A stretch of 32,450 nt of DNA from 2-01-FULL-40-13 sp964433155 (lineage in GTDB: Bacteria; Patescibacteriota; Microgenomatia; UBA1406; GWC2-37-13). Shown in pieces: positions 1 through 8,114 of this stretch. The stretch lies in assembly GCA_964433155.1 (NCBI GenBank), contig CAYSQE010000016.1, positions 1 to 32,450 of the forward strand. Direction: 5' to 3'. The notes under the pieces are model-generated. The model was not told the DNA's origin, made no database searches, and saw only the letters and a list, made by a program, of their open reading frames with translations. The translations under genes and the position numbers were made by a program. Positions within the stretch are counted from its first letter, which is position 1. Every line of letters begins with the position of its first letter.

Positions 1-2
1 TC

Positions 3-540
3 GACCACTCCTCGGTTGTGGCCAATGGCTATGTCTATACAATTGGAGGAACCGATCTTACTTCTCAATCAACTGTCTACTACAGCAAGTTAAATAGCGA
101 TGGTACAGTCGGCGCCTGGGCCACAACGACATTTATACCAGATCGAAGAGACGACCATTCCTCGGTTGTGGCCAATGGCTATGTGTATACAATTGGTGGA
201 GGAATCGCTGGTACTGGTCAATCAACTGTTTACTATGGCAAGTTAAATAGCGATGGGACTGTGGGAACCTGGGCAACAACCACATTTGTACCAGATATAA
301 GAAAAGATCATTCCTCGGTTGTGGCCAATGGCTATGTGTATACAATTGGAGGAACCACTGGTGCTACTCAATCCACTGTCTACTACAGCAAGTTAAATAG
401 CGACGGCACTGTGGGAACCTGGGCAACAACCACATTTGTACCAGATATAAGAAGAGATCATTCCTCGGTTGTGGCCAATGGCTATGTCTATACAATTGGA
501 GGAACAACTAATACTATTCAATCAACTGTTTATTATTCTT
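3..540 (+). repeat. Tandem 150/153-nt kelch-repeat units
   Basis: Four units begin at 3, 153, 306 and 456, spaced 150, 153 and 150 nt. Each opens with nearly identical DNA (for example CCTCGGTTGTGGCCAATGGC). The nucleotide identity, not only the protein identity, points to recent duplication or gene conversion. The array continues off the left edge of the window. Confidence 0.85.
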
Positions 541-2279
541 CTACCGCCAGAGTCTCTATAGCAGCAGACCTTGATCTTCTGGGATTAACGGGTACTCAAC
601 TCAATGGACCATCAGGGGACGTTGGGGGAAGTATCTATGCGGGCAATATATTCTCCAATAACAATCTTGAGGTAGTTGGAAATACGCAGTTGTGGAATGG
701 TCTATCGGTGAATGGAATAGTCACTCTGGCTGGTCAGTCAACAGCCCAGACCATAAACATAGGAACTGGAACAACTTCAACGAGTGTGAGATTTGCCGAT
801 AATACTGCAGTCCCTTCAACTGTAGGCTGGGTGAATGGGGAGTTTAAGATTGGATCAATTGGTTCAGCTGCTACAAACGGTCGTATCTGGATAAGAAGTA
901 ATGGAAATAATTATTCATTTAATTCAACCAATGCAGCCGTCTCCGACTACTCAGAATACTTTGATCAGGAGCCACTCGCAGGAAGTGAGCCTGGGGATGT
1001 TATGGCAATCTCAAATACTATAGCCTACAAAGTCACCAAAGCCAGCAAGTCCTCAAGAAGCAGATTGGTTGGAATAATTACAACTAGAGGTACCGGCAAC
1101 AACGACGACCTCAACACACCCAAAGAAGGCGACCCTCGCTATGCCAACGTCGGTATGCTTGGCCAGGTCTGGGTCAAGGTCTCAACCGAAAGTGGGAATA
1201 TCAATCCGGGTGACGCCCTCACAGCCTCACACACTCCAGGAGTCGGTATGAAGGCCACTACGCCAGGGCGTATTGTTGGCATTGCGCTTGAACCATATGA
1301 CGGTACACAAAGTCTTCCCCAAGATCCCCAAGCTCCCCAAATTGATCTAGCCCAAGGCGTAGGACTGATTCTGGCTCGCGTCCAGGTCGGTTGGCACGAC
1401 CCACAGGCCGAAGTAAATATCGCAGCCGAGTCTCTAAACAGTATACTCTCCTACCCCGACAGCCAGATCGACTCGTTTGCTAACTTTGAAACAACAGATG
1501 GAGAGATATCGAGCAAACCTACTCTTGCGGATCTCGATAAGCTCTTGAGCAAAATTTCAACATTAGATCAAAAAGTTTCAACACTTTCTGCCAAGATAAA
1601 TGATGTTACGGAACCTCTCACAGTTGCATCACCAGAGGCAACAAATATTGATATTGCCGGTCAACAAGGATTGGAAATCTCGGGCAGTGCAAGTATCTCA
1701 GGTGAGCTTCAGGTCCGCGGCTCAGGCTTGGTGCAAAAAATATTGGAGATTCTAACCAGCCTTACGACCAAAAATCTCATCATCTCAAACCTCGCCGAAT
1801 TTTTAGACTCTGTATTCATAAGAGGCGATGTCCAGATTTTGGGAAGAGCCACCTTTAACAGTGATTCGGCAGGCAAAGCCATCATCAAAAAAGACGACCA
1901 AGAGGCTATTGTGATTTTTGCCAAAGAATATGAAAATGTACCTATTATCAATGCCTCGATGGCGTTCGATGAGATAAAGCTTCCCGACGGCTCAATCGAA
2001 GATCCAAAAATACGTGAGAAACGCATATTTGCTGAAAATTACTCATATCTTGTCACCGATAGGTCAACCAAAGGCTTTACTATAATTCTTAACAAACCCG
2101 CAAAAGAAGACATCAGCTTCTCATGGGTTGCTTTTGCGATCCAAGGCAAGGAACGGTTGGAAATGTCCACCTCTGAAGCCTGGTTAACGCCCACAGCAAC
2201 TCCCGAGGCGACACTAATTCCGACCCTCAACCTAACCATCGAAGCAACCCCAACTCCCCAATTAACATCTGCACCCTGA
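3..2279 (+). CDS. Surface protein with kelch-like repeats, 5' truncated
   Basis: The frame is already open at the window edge, so the true start lies upstream; the GTG at 18 is just a Val codon inside a repeat. Residues 1 to about 175 are tandem kelch-like repeats of about 50 residues with the core NGYVYTIGG and the linker STVYYSKLNSDGTVGTW, expected to form beta-propeller blades. A beta-rich middle region follows, then a segment containing DYSEYFDQEPLAGSEPGDV that resembles the fibre/appendage-type domain frequent in CPR surface proteins (possibly peptidase G2-like; inferred from memory, not searched). A short coiled coil lies near LSKISTLDQKVSTLSAKI. The C-terminus ends in a Thr/Pro-rich tail (TPTATPEATLIPTL). 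No C-terminal membrane anchor is visible. The role is probably cell-surface adhesion or an exposed fibre. It converges on the membrane protein gene at 2300 with 20 nt between the stops. Confidence 0.8.
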   Translation, partial: DHSSVVANGYVYTIGGTDLTSQSTVYYSKLNSDGTVGAWATTTFIPDRRDDHSSVVANGYVYTIGGGIAGTGQSTVYYGKLNSDGTVGTWATTTFVPDIRKDHSSVVANGYVYTIGGTTGATQSTVYYSKLNSDGTVGTWATTTFVPDIRRDHSSVVANGYVYTIGGTTNTIQSTVYYSSTARVSIAADLDLLGLTGTQLNGPSGDVGGSIYAGNIFSNNNLEVVGNTQLWNGLSVNGIVTLAGQSTAQTINIGTGTTSTSVRFADNTAVPSTVGWVNGEFKIGSIGSAATNGRIWIRSNGNNYSFNSTNAAVSDYSEYFDQEPLAGSEPGDVMAISNTIAYKVTKASKSSRSRLVGIITTRGTGNNDDLNTPKEGDPRYANVGMLGQVWVKVSTESGNINPGDALTASHTPGVGMKATTPGRIVGIALEPYDGTQSLPQDPQAPQIDLAQGVGLILARVQVGWHDPQAEVNIAAESLNSILSYPDSQIDSFANFETTDGEISSKPTLADLDKLLSKISTLDQKVSTLSAKINDVTEPLTVASPEATNIDIAGQQGLEISGSASISGELQVRGSGLVQKILEILTSLTTKNLIISNLAEFLDSVFIRGDVQILGRATFNSDSAGKAIIKKDDQEAIVIFAKEYENVPIINASMAFDEIKLPDGSIEDPKIREKRIFAENYSYLVTDRSTKGFTIILNKPAKEDISFSWVAFAIQGKERLEMSTSEAWLTPTATPEATLIPTLNLTIEATPTPQLTSAP

Positions 2280-2299
2280 ATGGAGAAATCCTATTAAAT

Positions 2300-4306
2300 T
2301 TAGTTTTCATTTATTAACATCTCCAACTTTTTTCTAACGTCCTGATTAATGGTATTTATAATTCCTTCTTCCCATATCTTCTTTGCCTCTTCGACCGATC
2401 CACCTGAGTCGATGATAAACTCTCCCAATCTTACATAGCCAAATCCCCGCTTCTTTTCGTAATCATCTTCAAGCGCCTCCCTGTAAAGGCTAATCGCTTG
2501 ATCCCAATTTCTCTCTGCTGCAGCAAGCTCTGCCAGATTCATCTTGGGCGAGGTTGCATTAGGATTAATTTTCAAGGCTTTCTCAAAATATTTTTTTGCC
2601 TGCCTGCCGGCAGGCAGGCCTGCTGTAACGCCAGGCAGGCCTCCCTTACTCTGTACCATATCTTCAAGCAGAAAATATCCCAACGCATTTGCTGAGACAG
2701 CTGAAGGAGCAATCGATAACATACGTTCGTATTCTTTTCTTGCGGCATCTCTCATCGTAGGGAACGGTTTTAAACCGTTCCCCAGCTTATTTTGTTGATA
2801 CAATCTATCTGAAAACGGCGTGGCTGCTTTTATCTCATATTTTATCGCTTGAGCATTTTTTCCATCGTCTCGCACAAAAATCTCATCCGTATCATCAAAA
2901 AATACTAGACTCCATCTCTTATCCTGCGCAAGATTTTTAGCGATCCTTTGCCAGATACTCAATCGTTTTGTTGAAAGAATGACCCAAGAAACGTCATATT
3001 TATTAAGCAAATCATCGAAATAAACCATAAGCTCGGCATCTGTATCATCGTTTTCTGATATGCCATGATAATCAGGTAACACTTTATCCATATACATATC
3101 TGTTCGCCCATCGATAAAGACCTTGTGCTTTGGACCAAGTCTATACAATAGATATCCTCCGATCGCATGTTCGTTAAAGATATTTCCTTTGAGATTATTT
3201 TTGATAAAGGCTATCGAATTAGTAGGCAATGGTCTAACGAGTTTTACCGTTTGCTTTCTAATAAAAAATAAAGCTGTAACTGCAAAAAGTAAAAAGCCAG
3301 CCTCTAGCAACCGACGCGGTTGCCAATGGATTGGCACAAGGCTCTGTAGGCTTGTTAATAATGGGGCAAGTAATATTAAAAGCGCCGGCGATGAGAAAGG
3401 CGTCTGGCGAATGTTGAAAACCATCAGAAGAGTTATTGGAATTAGGGGTATTAATACATACGAGGATTTAATTGTAGATGAATTTTTTCTGCGAAACATA
3501 AGGATATTTGCTATAACAATAATGACCCAAACAAAAAAGTAAAGAAAAAATTTTAGACTCACCTCGTAGAGTGGCCTCCACTCGACGATTGTTGAAGAGA
3601 TCAGCTCTCTCTTTTGCCAGTTAAGAAGAAGTAGTTGATAGTCGGTTGTACCAAGCGGAGGAAGAATGGTTATTAATGAATTAACAATCGCAACAGGTAA
3701 AAGATCAAGATTAAAAAAAAGCGAAGATGCCTTTACGCTATCAAGCTTTTTATATAAAAACTCTGCCAAAAAAAATCCAAACAATAAATACAACCCAAAC
3801 ACATAAGTCGCGTGCATATTTGACCACAAAAGAAAAAGGGGGACACTCATCCACAACCAATTTTTTCCCAAAAAAACTTTTTTGAGAATAAGATAAAGCA
3901 AAAAAATAAAAAAAACATAACTTATGATCTGAGGCCTCTCAACAAAAAAATCAAAAGAAAAAATAAATACGCTAAGCAAAACTACTAGTCTTGGGAAAAG
4001 TCCGACAGCAAATATCTCAAGCAAAATCTGACGCAGGATAAAAAGATACAACAAAACAGCCAAGATTATTATTATCTGAATGCCTAAATCTCCAAATGCA
4101 TTCTGCATTAGATAAAATAACGATTGGGTAAGCCACTCGTGCGGATAGTATCTTCCACCTAAGGCCGTATGTGAATAGATATCTGTGAAGGGAATTTGTC
4201 CAGTCTTGACAATGTCTTCTCCGATCTTGAGGTGAAACCAAAAATCATAATCCTGAATGGGTCGAATTAAAAAAACCGCAGTCAATAAAAAAAATAAAAC
4301 CTCCAT
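2300..4306 (-). CDS. Multi-pass GT-C-like membrane protein with C-terminal TPRs
   Basis: This 668-residue protein starts at MEVLFFLLTAVFL. About ten hydrophobic segments fill residues 1 to 350. An extracytoplasmic acidic loop near the N-terminus (QDYDFWFHLKIGEDI, then a PHEWLTQ motif) is typical of GT-C glycosyltransferases that use lipid-linked sugars. A soluble region with FIDGRTDMY follows, and TPR-like helices lie from about residue 515 to the end. ATG at 4306 is chosen because a TATAAT on the same strand ends 7 nt upstream; an upstream in-frame start at 4363 would add 19 residues and overlap the divergent gene more. Three palindromic repeats sit in frame inside it: residues about 324-337, 509-516 and 554-570. 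The last is in a TPR loop (GLPAGRQA). The acceptor substrate is unknown. Confidence 0.8.
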   Translation of the reverse strand: MEVLFFLLTAVFLIRPIQDYDFWFHLKIGEDIVKTGQIPFTDIYSHTALGGRYYPHEWLTQSLFYLMQNAFGDLGIQIIIILAVLLYLFILRQILLEIFAVGLFPRLVVLLSVFIFSFDFFVERPQIISYVFFIFLLYLILKKVFLGKNWLWMSVPLFLLWSNMHATYVFGLYLLFGFFLAEFLYKKLDSVKASSLFFNLDLLPVAIVNSLITILPPLGTTDYQLLLLNWQKRELISSTIVEWRPLYEVSLKFFLYFFVWVIIVIANILMFRRKNSSTIKSSYVLIPLIPITLLMVFNIRQTPFSSPALLILLAPLLTSLQSLVPIHWQPRRLLEAGFLLFAVTALFFIRKQTVKLVRPLPTNSIAFIKNNLKGNIFNEHAIGGYLLYRLGPKHKVFIDGRTDMYMDKVLPDYHGISENDDTDAELMVYFDDLLNKYDVSWVILSTKRLSIWQRIAKNLAQDKRWSLVFFDDTDEIFVRDDGKNAQAIKYEIKAATPFSDRLYQQNKLGNGLKPFPTMRDAARKEYERMLSIAPSAVSANALGYFLLEDMVQSKGGLPGVTAGLPAGRQAKKYFEKALKINPNATSPKMNLAELAAAERNWDQAISLYREALEDDYEKKRGFGYVRLGEFIIDSGGSVEEAKKIWEEGIINTINQDVRKKLEMLINEN
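2598..2645. repeat. In-frame GC-rich palindrome encoding LPAGRQA
   Basis: Positions 2598-2619 are a perfect 22-nt palindrome (arm GCCTGCCTGCC), followed by a related GCCAGGCAGGC stretch to about 2640. It lies in the coding sequence of the TPR membrane protein and reads LPAGRQA on the minus strand, between two TPR helices, where it looks like an extra loop. It is GC-rich against AT-rich surroundings. A similar palindrome occurs inside the composite element at 28181-28205. Confidence 0.75.
2760..2782. repeat. In-frame palindrome, GGGAACGG family
   Basis: An 11-bp inverted repeat (GGGAACGGTTT / AAACCGTTCCC) with a 1-nt centre, inside the TPR membrane protein gene. On the coding strand it reads GNGLKPFPT. 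It shares its outer arm (TAGGGAAC / GTTCCC) with the palindrome at 21710-21737. Confidence 0.75.
3296..3335 (-). repeat. RAYT-associated hairpin repeat, copy inside a coding region
   Basis: Read on the minus strand, this 40-nt stretch matches the intergenic repeat at 6524-6564 almost base for base: GCCAATC at the left end, 9-nt arms around GGCAACCG-CGT-CGGTTGCTA, and GGCTGGC at the right end. It is translated as part of the membrane protein (around HWQPRRLLEAG), extending into a predicted membrane segment. Confidence 0.8.
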
Positions 4307-4313
4307 TGGATGT

Positions 4314-4321
4314 ATTATAAT
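4314..4321. promoter_or_regulatory. Overlapping -10 boxes on both strands
   Basis: The sequence ATTATAAT gives TATAAT on the minus strand (4319-4314) and on the plus strand (4316-4321). The minus-strand box ends 7 nt before the ATG at 4306, the spacing for a leaderless mRNA. The plus-strand box overlaps the ATG at 4320, so it could only serve a start further downstream or none. No convincing -35 was found. Confidence 0.45.
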
Positions 4322-4950
4322 GAAAAACGTGAAAACATATCTTTCTGGGATACTCATCGCCATTATTTATTTTTTCCTTCTTTTTTTTACTCTCCCCCAC
4401 TACGGCATCAATGAAGACAGTCCTTTTCATTTCTTGCGTGGACAAAGTTATCTGCAAAAAATCCTCACCGGCAACCCCCAGTTTCCTGCAAAGCAAAAGC
4501 AGTCACCGGTCTTTTTTTTACCTGGCCAGCGAATCTCTGCCTACAAACCAAACGCCTCTGAAGAACTGCTTTCATTTGCTCCGATTAGACCATTTACCAT
4601 GTCTGGCAAACTCTCAAATAAACGCAGACAGGACAGTTTTTACAAACACAATGCCTGGAGTACCAACTACTGGGATATCCCCATCAACCAATCACATCCT
4701 GCAGTCTCAGACATCATGATGGCCGCCTTCAACAGGATTTTTTATGAGAAACTTGGCCTCGTTGGAGACGTCGAAGGCTATCATCTCTATGTCATCTTTG
4801 TCTCCGCTCTTGCGGTATTTTTTGTCTATCTTTTTGCCAAAAAAGCGTTTGGAGAAATTGTCGCCGTTTTCTCAAGTCTGTCTTTCGCCCTTTTTCCCTT
4901 TTTCTTTGCCGAGTCGCACTTCAACATCAAAGACCCAGTCCAGATGAGTT
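4320..4950 (+). CDS. GT39-like membrane glycosyltransferase, N-terminal part (cut by gap)
   Basis: The N-terminal part starts at MKNVKTYLSGILIAIIYFF, a clean signal-anchor-like segment. The loop HYGINEDSPFHFLRGQSYL corresponds in position to YGIGWDEIYYIMSGSHYW of the paralog at 20503-22092, where GT-C enzymes carry the catalytic acidic pair. Further hydrophobic segments follow (VIFVSALAVFFVYLFA). The frame runs into the N gap in a segment reading HFNIKDPVQMS. An in-frame ATG at 4257 would add 21 charged residues and is less likely, though a CATAAT box lies 5 nt upstream of it. The gene continues after the gap at 5051. Confidence 0.75.
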
Positions 4951-5050
4951 NNNNNNNNNNNNNNNNNNNNNNNNNNNNNNNNNNNNNNNNNNNNNNNNNN
5001 NNNNNNNNNNNNNNNNNNNNNNNNNNNNNNNNNNNNNNNNNNNNNNNNNN
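4951..5050. other. Assembly gap (100 Ns)
   Basis: Exactly 100 Ns, the conventional placeholder for a scaffold gap of unknown size. The reading frames on either side differ by two positions, which says only that the missing length is not known. Both sides encode parts of the same membrane protein. Confidence 0.95.
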
Positions 5051-6517
5051 CTTGGAACAAAATGGAACATCTTTTTCCTGCCCATAATCTTATCTCCCTG
5101 GATATTTTTTCTCAAAAAAAAAGCCAAATTCTTTTGGCTCAAGTTGATCTTTTTTGCCTTACTGGCGACCCTTATCGCATTTGTTCTTCTTGTTGCCGCC
5201 TGGCCGTTCCTTTGGGATGAAACCATCACCAGACTCATAAATACATTTACCTTTTATAGTACGTTGGGGTTCAAGGATCCTCGCGTACAGGAGATTAAAA
5301 CTACTTTTTCTCTGCCTTTGGGATTTGGCGCAACTGAAATTGTGCGCATCGCCAGCATGACTCAACCGACTATGCTCCTATTTTTTCTCATCGGATTTAT
5401 TGCTCTAATTTTTAGAAAAGTCAAAACCAAACACAGAGAGGGATTACTGGTTCTACTTTGGTTTATCATACCGATACTTAGAGTCAGCAGACAGGAGACA
5501 GAGACCTTGGGATCAATTCGAAATTATTTAGAATTTCTCCCGGCCTTTGCCATTATTGCCGGTGTTGGGATTTCGTTACTGTTAAGAAAATTAACATCGC
5601 AACAGGTGGCAGAGGAGGAAGGGTTCCCGTCAGCACGCAGATCTGGCGATACTCGCCGCCAGTCGAGTACTGACGGGAGGGAATCCTCTGACAGAATCTG
5701 GAACACTAAATATAAAGTAATTTTAACCTTAACTATACTTTTATACGTTGGAATTTTATCCATACCAATTATTAAACTTCATCCCAACCAAAACCTCTAC
5801 TTCAACTTTTTAGTCGGAGGTCTAAAAGGGGCAAAAAATCTCAAACTCTACCAATGGGAAACCTCTTATGGCAATCTTTATCGACAGGCAATCAACTGGC
5901 TAAATGAAAGCGCCTCAAAAAAAAGCAGGGTCGCACACCTTGACGGTACTATGCTTTCGATATCTCCTTTATGGCTAAGAGGCGATTTCACCTATGGTTC
6001 TTTTTTTTCCGGATACAATCAGGGGGGCGAATACGTCGTATCGCTAGCCTACCCTGACCCACCACCAGTCTTTGCCTATAACTACCTTGATAGATTTTTA
6101 TATCCTGTCTATACTTTGGAAATCAATGATGTACCAGTTTTAAAAATCTGGCAAAATGAAAAAAATCTCCTGAGGACTGGGTTTGAAAAACAAAAACAAC
6201 TAAAGCAGATTCTAAGTCCCAAGCGCTACTTCTTAGACCAAAGAAAGGTCTGGGACTTGAAGCTCGATAAAAAACAGTGGGTCACTCGGCTCATCATCAG
6301 TGTCCCAGAAGAAAATTGTGGCAATGAAAAAGGCGTCTGGAGTGTGGTACTAGAAGATAAAGAAAAATTTTTGAGTCTTGAAGATTTCTCTCTTGATGAG
6401 ACGCGAAGAGAGATAGATTTTCCTGCAGAAGCGGCAGATATTATCAGATTTTGGGATGTCCAAGGCAACTCCTGTCTCTACAATGCAGAGGTGGAGTCAG
6501 TAGACTTTATAGAGTAG
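5051..6517 (+). CDS. GT39-like membrane glycosyltransferase, C-terminal part
   Basis: The frame is open from the first base after the gap (LGTKWNIFFLPIILSPW), so this continues the gene at 4320. An internal Met at 5144 is not the start. It has about six membrane segments, then the family block LHPNQNLYFNFLVGGLKGA followed by ETSYGNLYRQAINWLN, matching HPYQYVYFNSLVGGLKGA and ETDYWG in the 20503-22092 paralog. The C-terminal domain (about 200 residues) is probably extracytoplasmic. About residues 185-217 of this part are encoded by a 98-nt palindromic element (5603-5700), seen as the Arg/Ser-rich stretch ARRSGDTRRQSSTDGRESSD. The enzyme probably transfers a sugar from a polyprenyl-phosphate donor; the acceptor is unknown. 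Confidence 0.78.
   Translation, partial: LGTKWNIFFLPIILSPWIFFLKKKAKFFWLKLIFFALLATLIAFVLLVAAWPFLWDETITRLINTFTFYSTLGFKDPRVQEIKTTFSLPLGFGATEIVRIASMTQPTMLLFFLIGFIALIFRKVKTKHREGLLVLLWFIIPILRVSRQETETLGSIRNYLEFLPAFAIIAGVGISLLLRKLTSQQVAEEEGFPSARRSGDTRRQSSTDGRESSDRIWNTKYKVILTLTILLYVGILSIPIIKLHPNQNLYFNFLVGGLKGAKNLKLYQWETSYGNLYRQAINWLNESASKKSRVAHLDGTMLSISPLWLRGDFTYGSFFSGYNQGGEYVVSLAYPDPPPVFAYNYLDRFLYPVYTLEINDVPVLKIWQNEKNLLRTGFEKQKQLKQILSPKRYFLDQRKVWDLKLDKKQWVTRLIISVPEENCGNEKGVWSVVLEDKEKFLSLEDFSLDETRREIDFPAEAADIIRFWDVQGNSCLYNAEVESVDFIE
5603..5700 (+). repeat. Composite palindromic element, copy A (short form, 98 nt)
   Basis: Ends are CAGGTGGCAGAGGA and TCCTCTGACAGAATCTG. Nearly the whole element folds back: CAGAGGA pairs with TCCTCTG, and TCCCGTCAG with CTGACGGGA. 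It lies in frame inside the GT39-like gene. It lacks the 21-nt and 36-nt internal insertions present in copies B (30541-30695) and C (28144-28298). Confidence 0.85.
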
Positions 6518-6523
6518 CCCCAT

Positions 6524-6564
6524 GCCAATCTACTAGCAACCGCGTCGGTTGCTAAAAGACTGGC
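6524..6564 (+). repeat. RAYT-associated hairpin repeat, intergenic copy 1
   Basis: 9-bp arms TAGCAACCG / CGGTTGCTA around a CGT loop (6534-6554), extended by an imperfect outer stem (GCCAATCT / AGACTGGC). It starts 7 nt after the stop at 6517. There is no following T-run, so it is not a standard intrinsic terminator. It may protect the mRNA 3' end or be a REP-like mobile unit. Confidence 0.85.
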
Positions 6565-6579
6565 TTAACAATCTAATCT

Positions 6580-8040
6580 ATGCCTTTAGTAATTATTACC
6601 TTTGGAATTTTATTAAGGATTAAAGACTATCTTGAGAATCGTTCTCTTTGGTTAGACGAAGCATATCTTGCCTTAAAAATCATTCAACCTTCTTTTATAG
6701 AGCAGATAAACCGTTTTGAAGAACTTACCTCAATAACTCCATTTGGTTTTTTGGCAGTCGAACATAGCGTTGTTAAATTGTTTGGCAATAACGAATTTTC
6801 TCTACGCGCATTTCCATTATTTTCTGGAATAACCTCACTAATTCTTTTCTATTTTCTTCTCAGAAAATTTGTCTCAGGAAAAATTACTTACATTGGCTTA
6901 TTATTATTTTCTACTTCAGATTTTCTCATCTATTACTCTTCTGAACTAAGACATTATTCAACTGAACTTGCAATAAGTATTGGCTTATCTTTAATAATTC
7001 TAAAGTTTAATCAAAAGCTCCAAAAAGAATGGAAATATTTATCTATTTTTTTATTGATTGGGTCTACTTCTGTATTGTTTTCTCGTTCTGCCATTCTGAT
7101 TTTGGCACCTCTTGGATTAGTTGAATGCTTAGATTTAATAAAAAATAATGATAGAAAAAAGGCACTACATTTTTTTTTCGTCCTCCTGATTAGTCTTTTA
7201 ACCTTTGTTGTCTACTATATAGTTTTCTTTTCTCCATCCTATCAAGAAAAAGTAATTTTAGCCTATCAGTCGGCTTTTATTCCCCCCTTTCCTCCATTCT
7301 CTTTAACTGATTTGAAATGGTATCTTCAGACATTCGTTTCTATTTTCCAAAATCTTTTAGGTTTTCGTTCATATTATGTCGGTATTTTTCTATTTTTTTT
7401 AGGTATGTGGAGTCTTTGGAAGGTCAACAAAAAAAAATTACTTTACCTTATTGTCCCTATAATCTTTACTTTCATTATATCCGTATTTAAACTTTATCCC
7501 TTTTCACATCGATTTTTACTTTTCCTCTTTCCTTTTTTTATTATTTTGATTTCCATAGGCCTTCAGTATTTTGTGGAAAAAAAGGATATCAAGGATCGCT
7601 CTCTCCTGTTAATAATTGTTATATCTCTCTTATTGTTTGACTCGGCTCTATCAAACGTCCGCAATTTTTTTCAAAAAAGACAAATGGAAGAGATGAGACC
7701 TGTGGTTAAATATCTTCAAACAAAAATCAAAAGAGGCGATGTAATTTATCTTTATTATGCTGCACTACCAGCCTACCAATATTATGCTGCTAGGTTCGGG
7801 TTAGATCGAAAATATATTACTGGGACTACTTCGCGAGAGGAACCCGATAAATACATCAGAGATCTCGAAAAGTTAAAGGGAAATAAAAGGATTTGGCTGA
7901 TATTTTCTCATGTTTTTACAATAAAAGATTATAATGAAAAAGATTTTTTTCTGAGCTATTTACGAAAACAAGGTGAACTTTTAGATCGATATGATGAAGC
8001 AGGAGCATCAATCTATCTTTTTGATTTGACTCAACGGTGA
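6580..8040 (+). CDS. GT39/ArnT-like membrane glycosyltransferase
   Basis: 486 residues starting MPLVIITFGILLRIKDYLENRSLWLDEAYLA. RSLWLDEA is the hallmark first-loop motif of GT39/ArnT-type GT-C enzymes, with the Asp expected to be catalytic. About ten to twelve hydrophobic segments follow (roughly residues 70 to 365), then a cytoplasm- or exterior-facing C-terminal domain of about 110 residues rich in Lys and Tyr (YYAALPAYQYYAARFGLD). It is in line with the gene ending at 6517, but a hairpin repeat fills most of the 62-nt gap. It converges on the RAYT gene with another hairpin copy between. Base composition is more AT-rich than in the preceding gene. The donor and acceptor cannot be predicted. 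Confidence 0.8.
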   Translation: MPLVIITFGILLRIKDYLENRSLWLDEAYLALKIIQPSFIEQINRFEELTSITPFGFLAVEHSVVKLFGNNEFSLRAFPLFSGITSLILFYFLLRKFVSGKITYIGLLLFSTSDFLIYYSSELRHYSTELAISIGLSLIILKFNQKLQKEWKYLSIFLLIGSTSVLFSRSAILILAPLGLVECLDLIKNNDRKKALHFFFVLLISLLTFVVYYIVFFSPSYQEKVILAYQSAFIPPFPPFSLTDLKWYLQTFVSIFQNLLGFRSYYVGIFLFFLGMWSLWKVNKKKLLYLIVPIIFTFIISVFKLYPFSHRFLLFLFPFFIILISIGLQYFVEKKDIKDRSLLLIIVISLLLFDSALSNVRNFFQKRQMEEMRPVVKYLQTKIKRGDVIYLYYAALPAYQYYAARFGLDRKYITGTTSREEPDKYIRDLEKLKGNKRIWLIFSHVFTIKDYNEKDFFLSYLRKQGELLDRYDEAGASIYLFDLTQR

Positions 8041-8049
8041 TAGACTGCT

Positions 8050-8098
8050 GCCACAACCTTTTAGCAACCGCGTCGGTTGCTAACGGCTGCTAAAAGAC
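8050..8098 (+). repeat. RAYT-associated hairpin repeat, copy 2 (with duplicated right arm)
   Basis: The core TAGCAACCG-CGT-CGGTTGCTA lies at 8062-8082. The right side is partly repeated (GGCTGCTAAAAGACC) directly after it. It sits between the convergent stops at 8040 and 8115, next to the 3' end of the RAYT gene. Confidence 0.85.
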
Positions 8099-8114
8099 CT
8101 AGGGAACAATAAAA

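Noticed and set aside
133..345. Open frame on the minus strand across the kelch repeats
   Set aside because: It is the antisense of a tandem repeat, and the translated protein repeats only because the DNA does.
2277..2279. Recoded TGA (as in some other CPR lineages)
   Set aside because: TGA ends several genes at the expected length, and no frame continues sensibly through an in-frame TGA.
2280..2299. A terminator between the convergent genes
   Set aside because: Only 20 nt separate the stops and no hairpin is visible there.
4257..4319. Upstream ATG as the start of the gene at 4320
   Set aside because: It would add a Lys-rich stretch ahead of a clean membrane anchor and overlap the divergent gene. 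A CATAAT box 5 nt upstream keeps it possible.
5144..5146. Met at 5144 as the start of a separate gene
   Set aside because: The frame is open and membrane-protein-like from the first base after the gap, and the paralog at 20503 spans the same region as one gene.
6524..6564. Hairpin as an intrinsic terminator
   Set aside because: The stem is followed by AAAAG on the plus strand and no T-run on either side. The copies lie in both orientations relative to the preceding gene, and one is inside a coding region.
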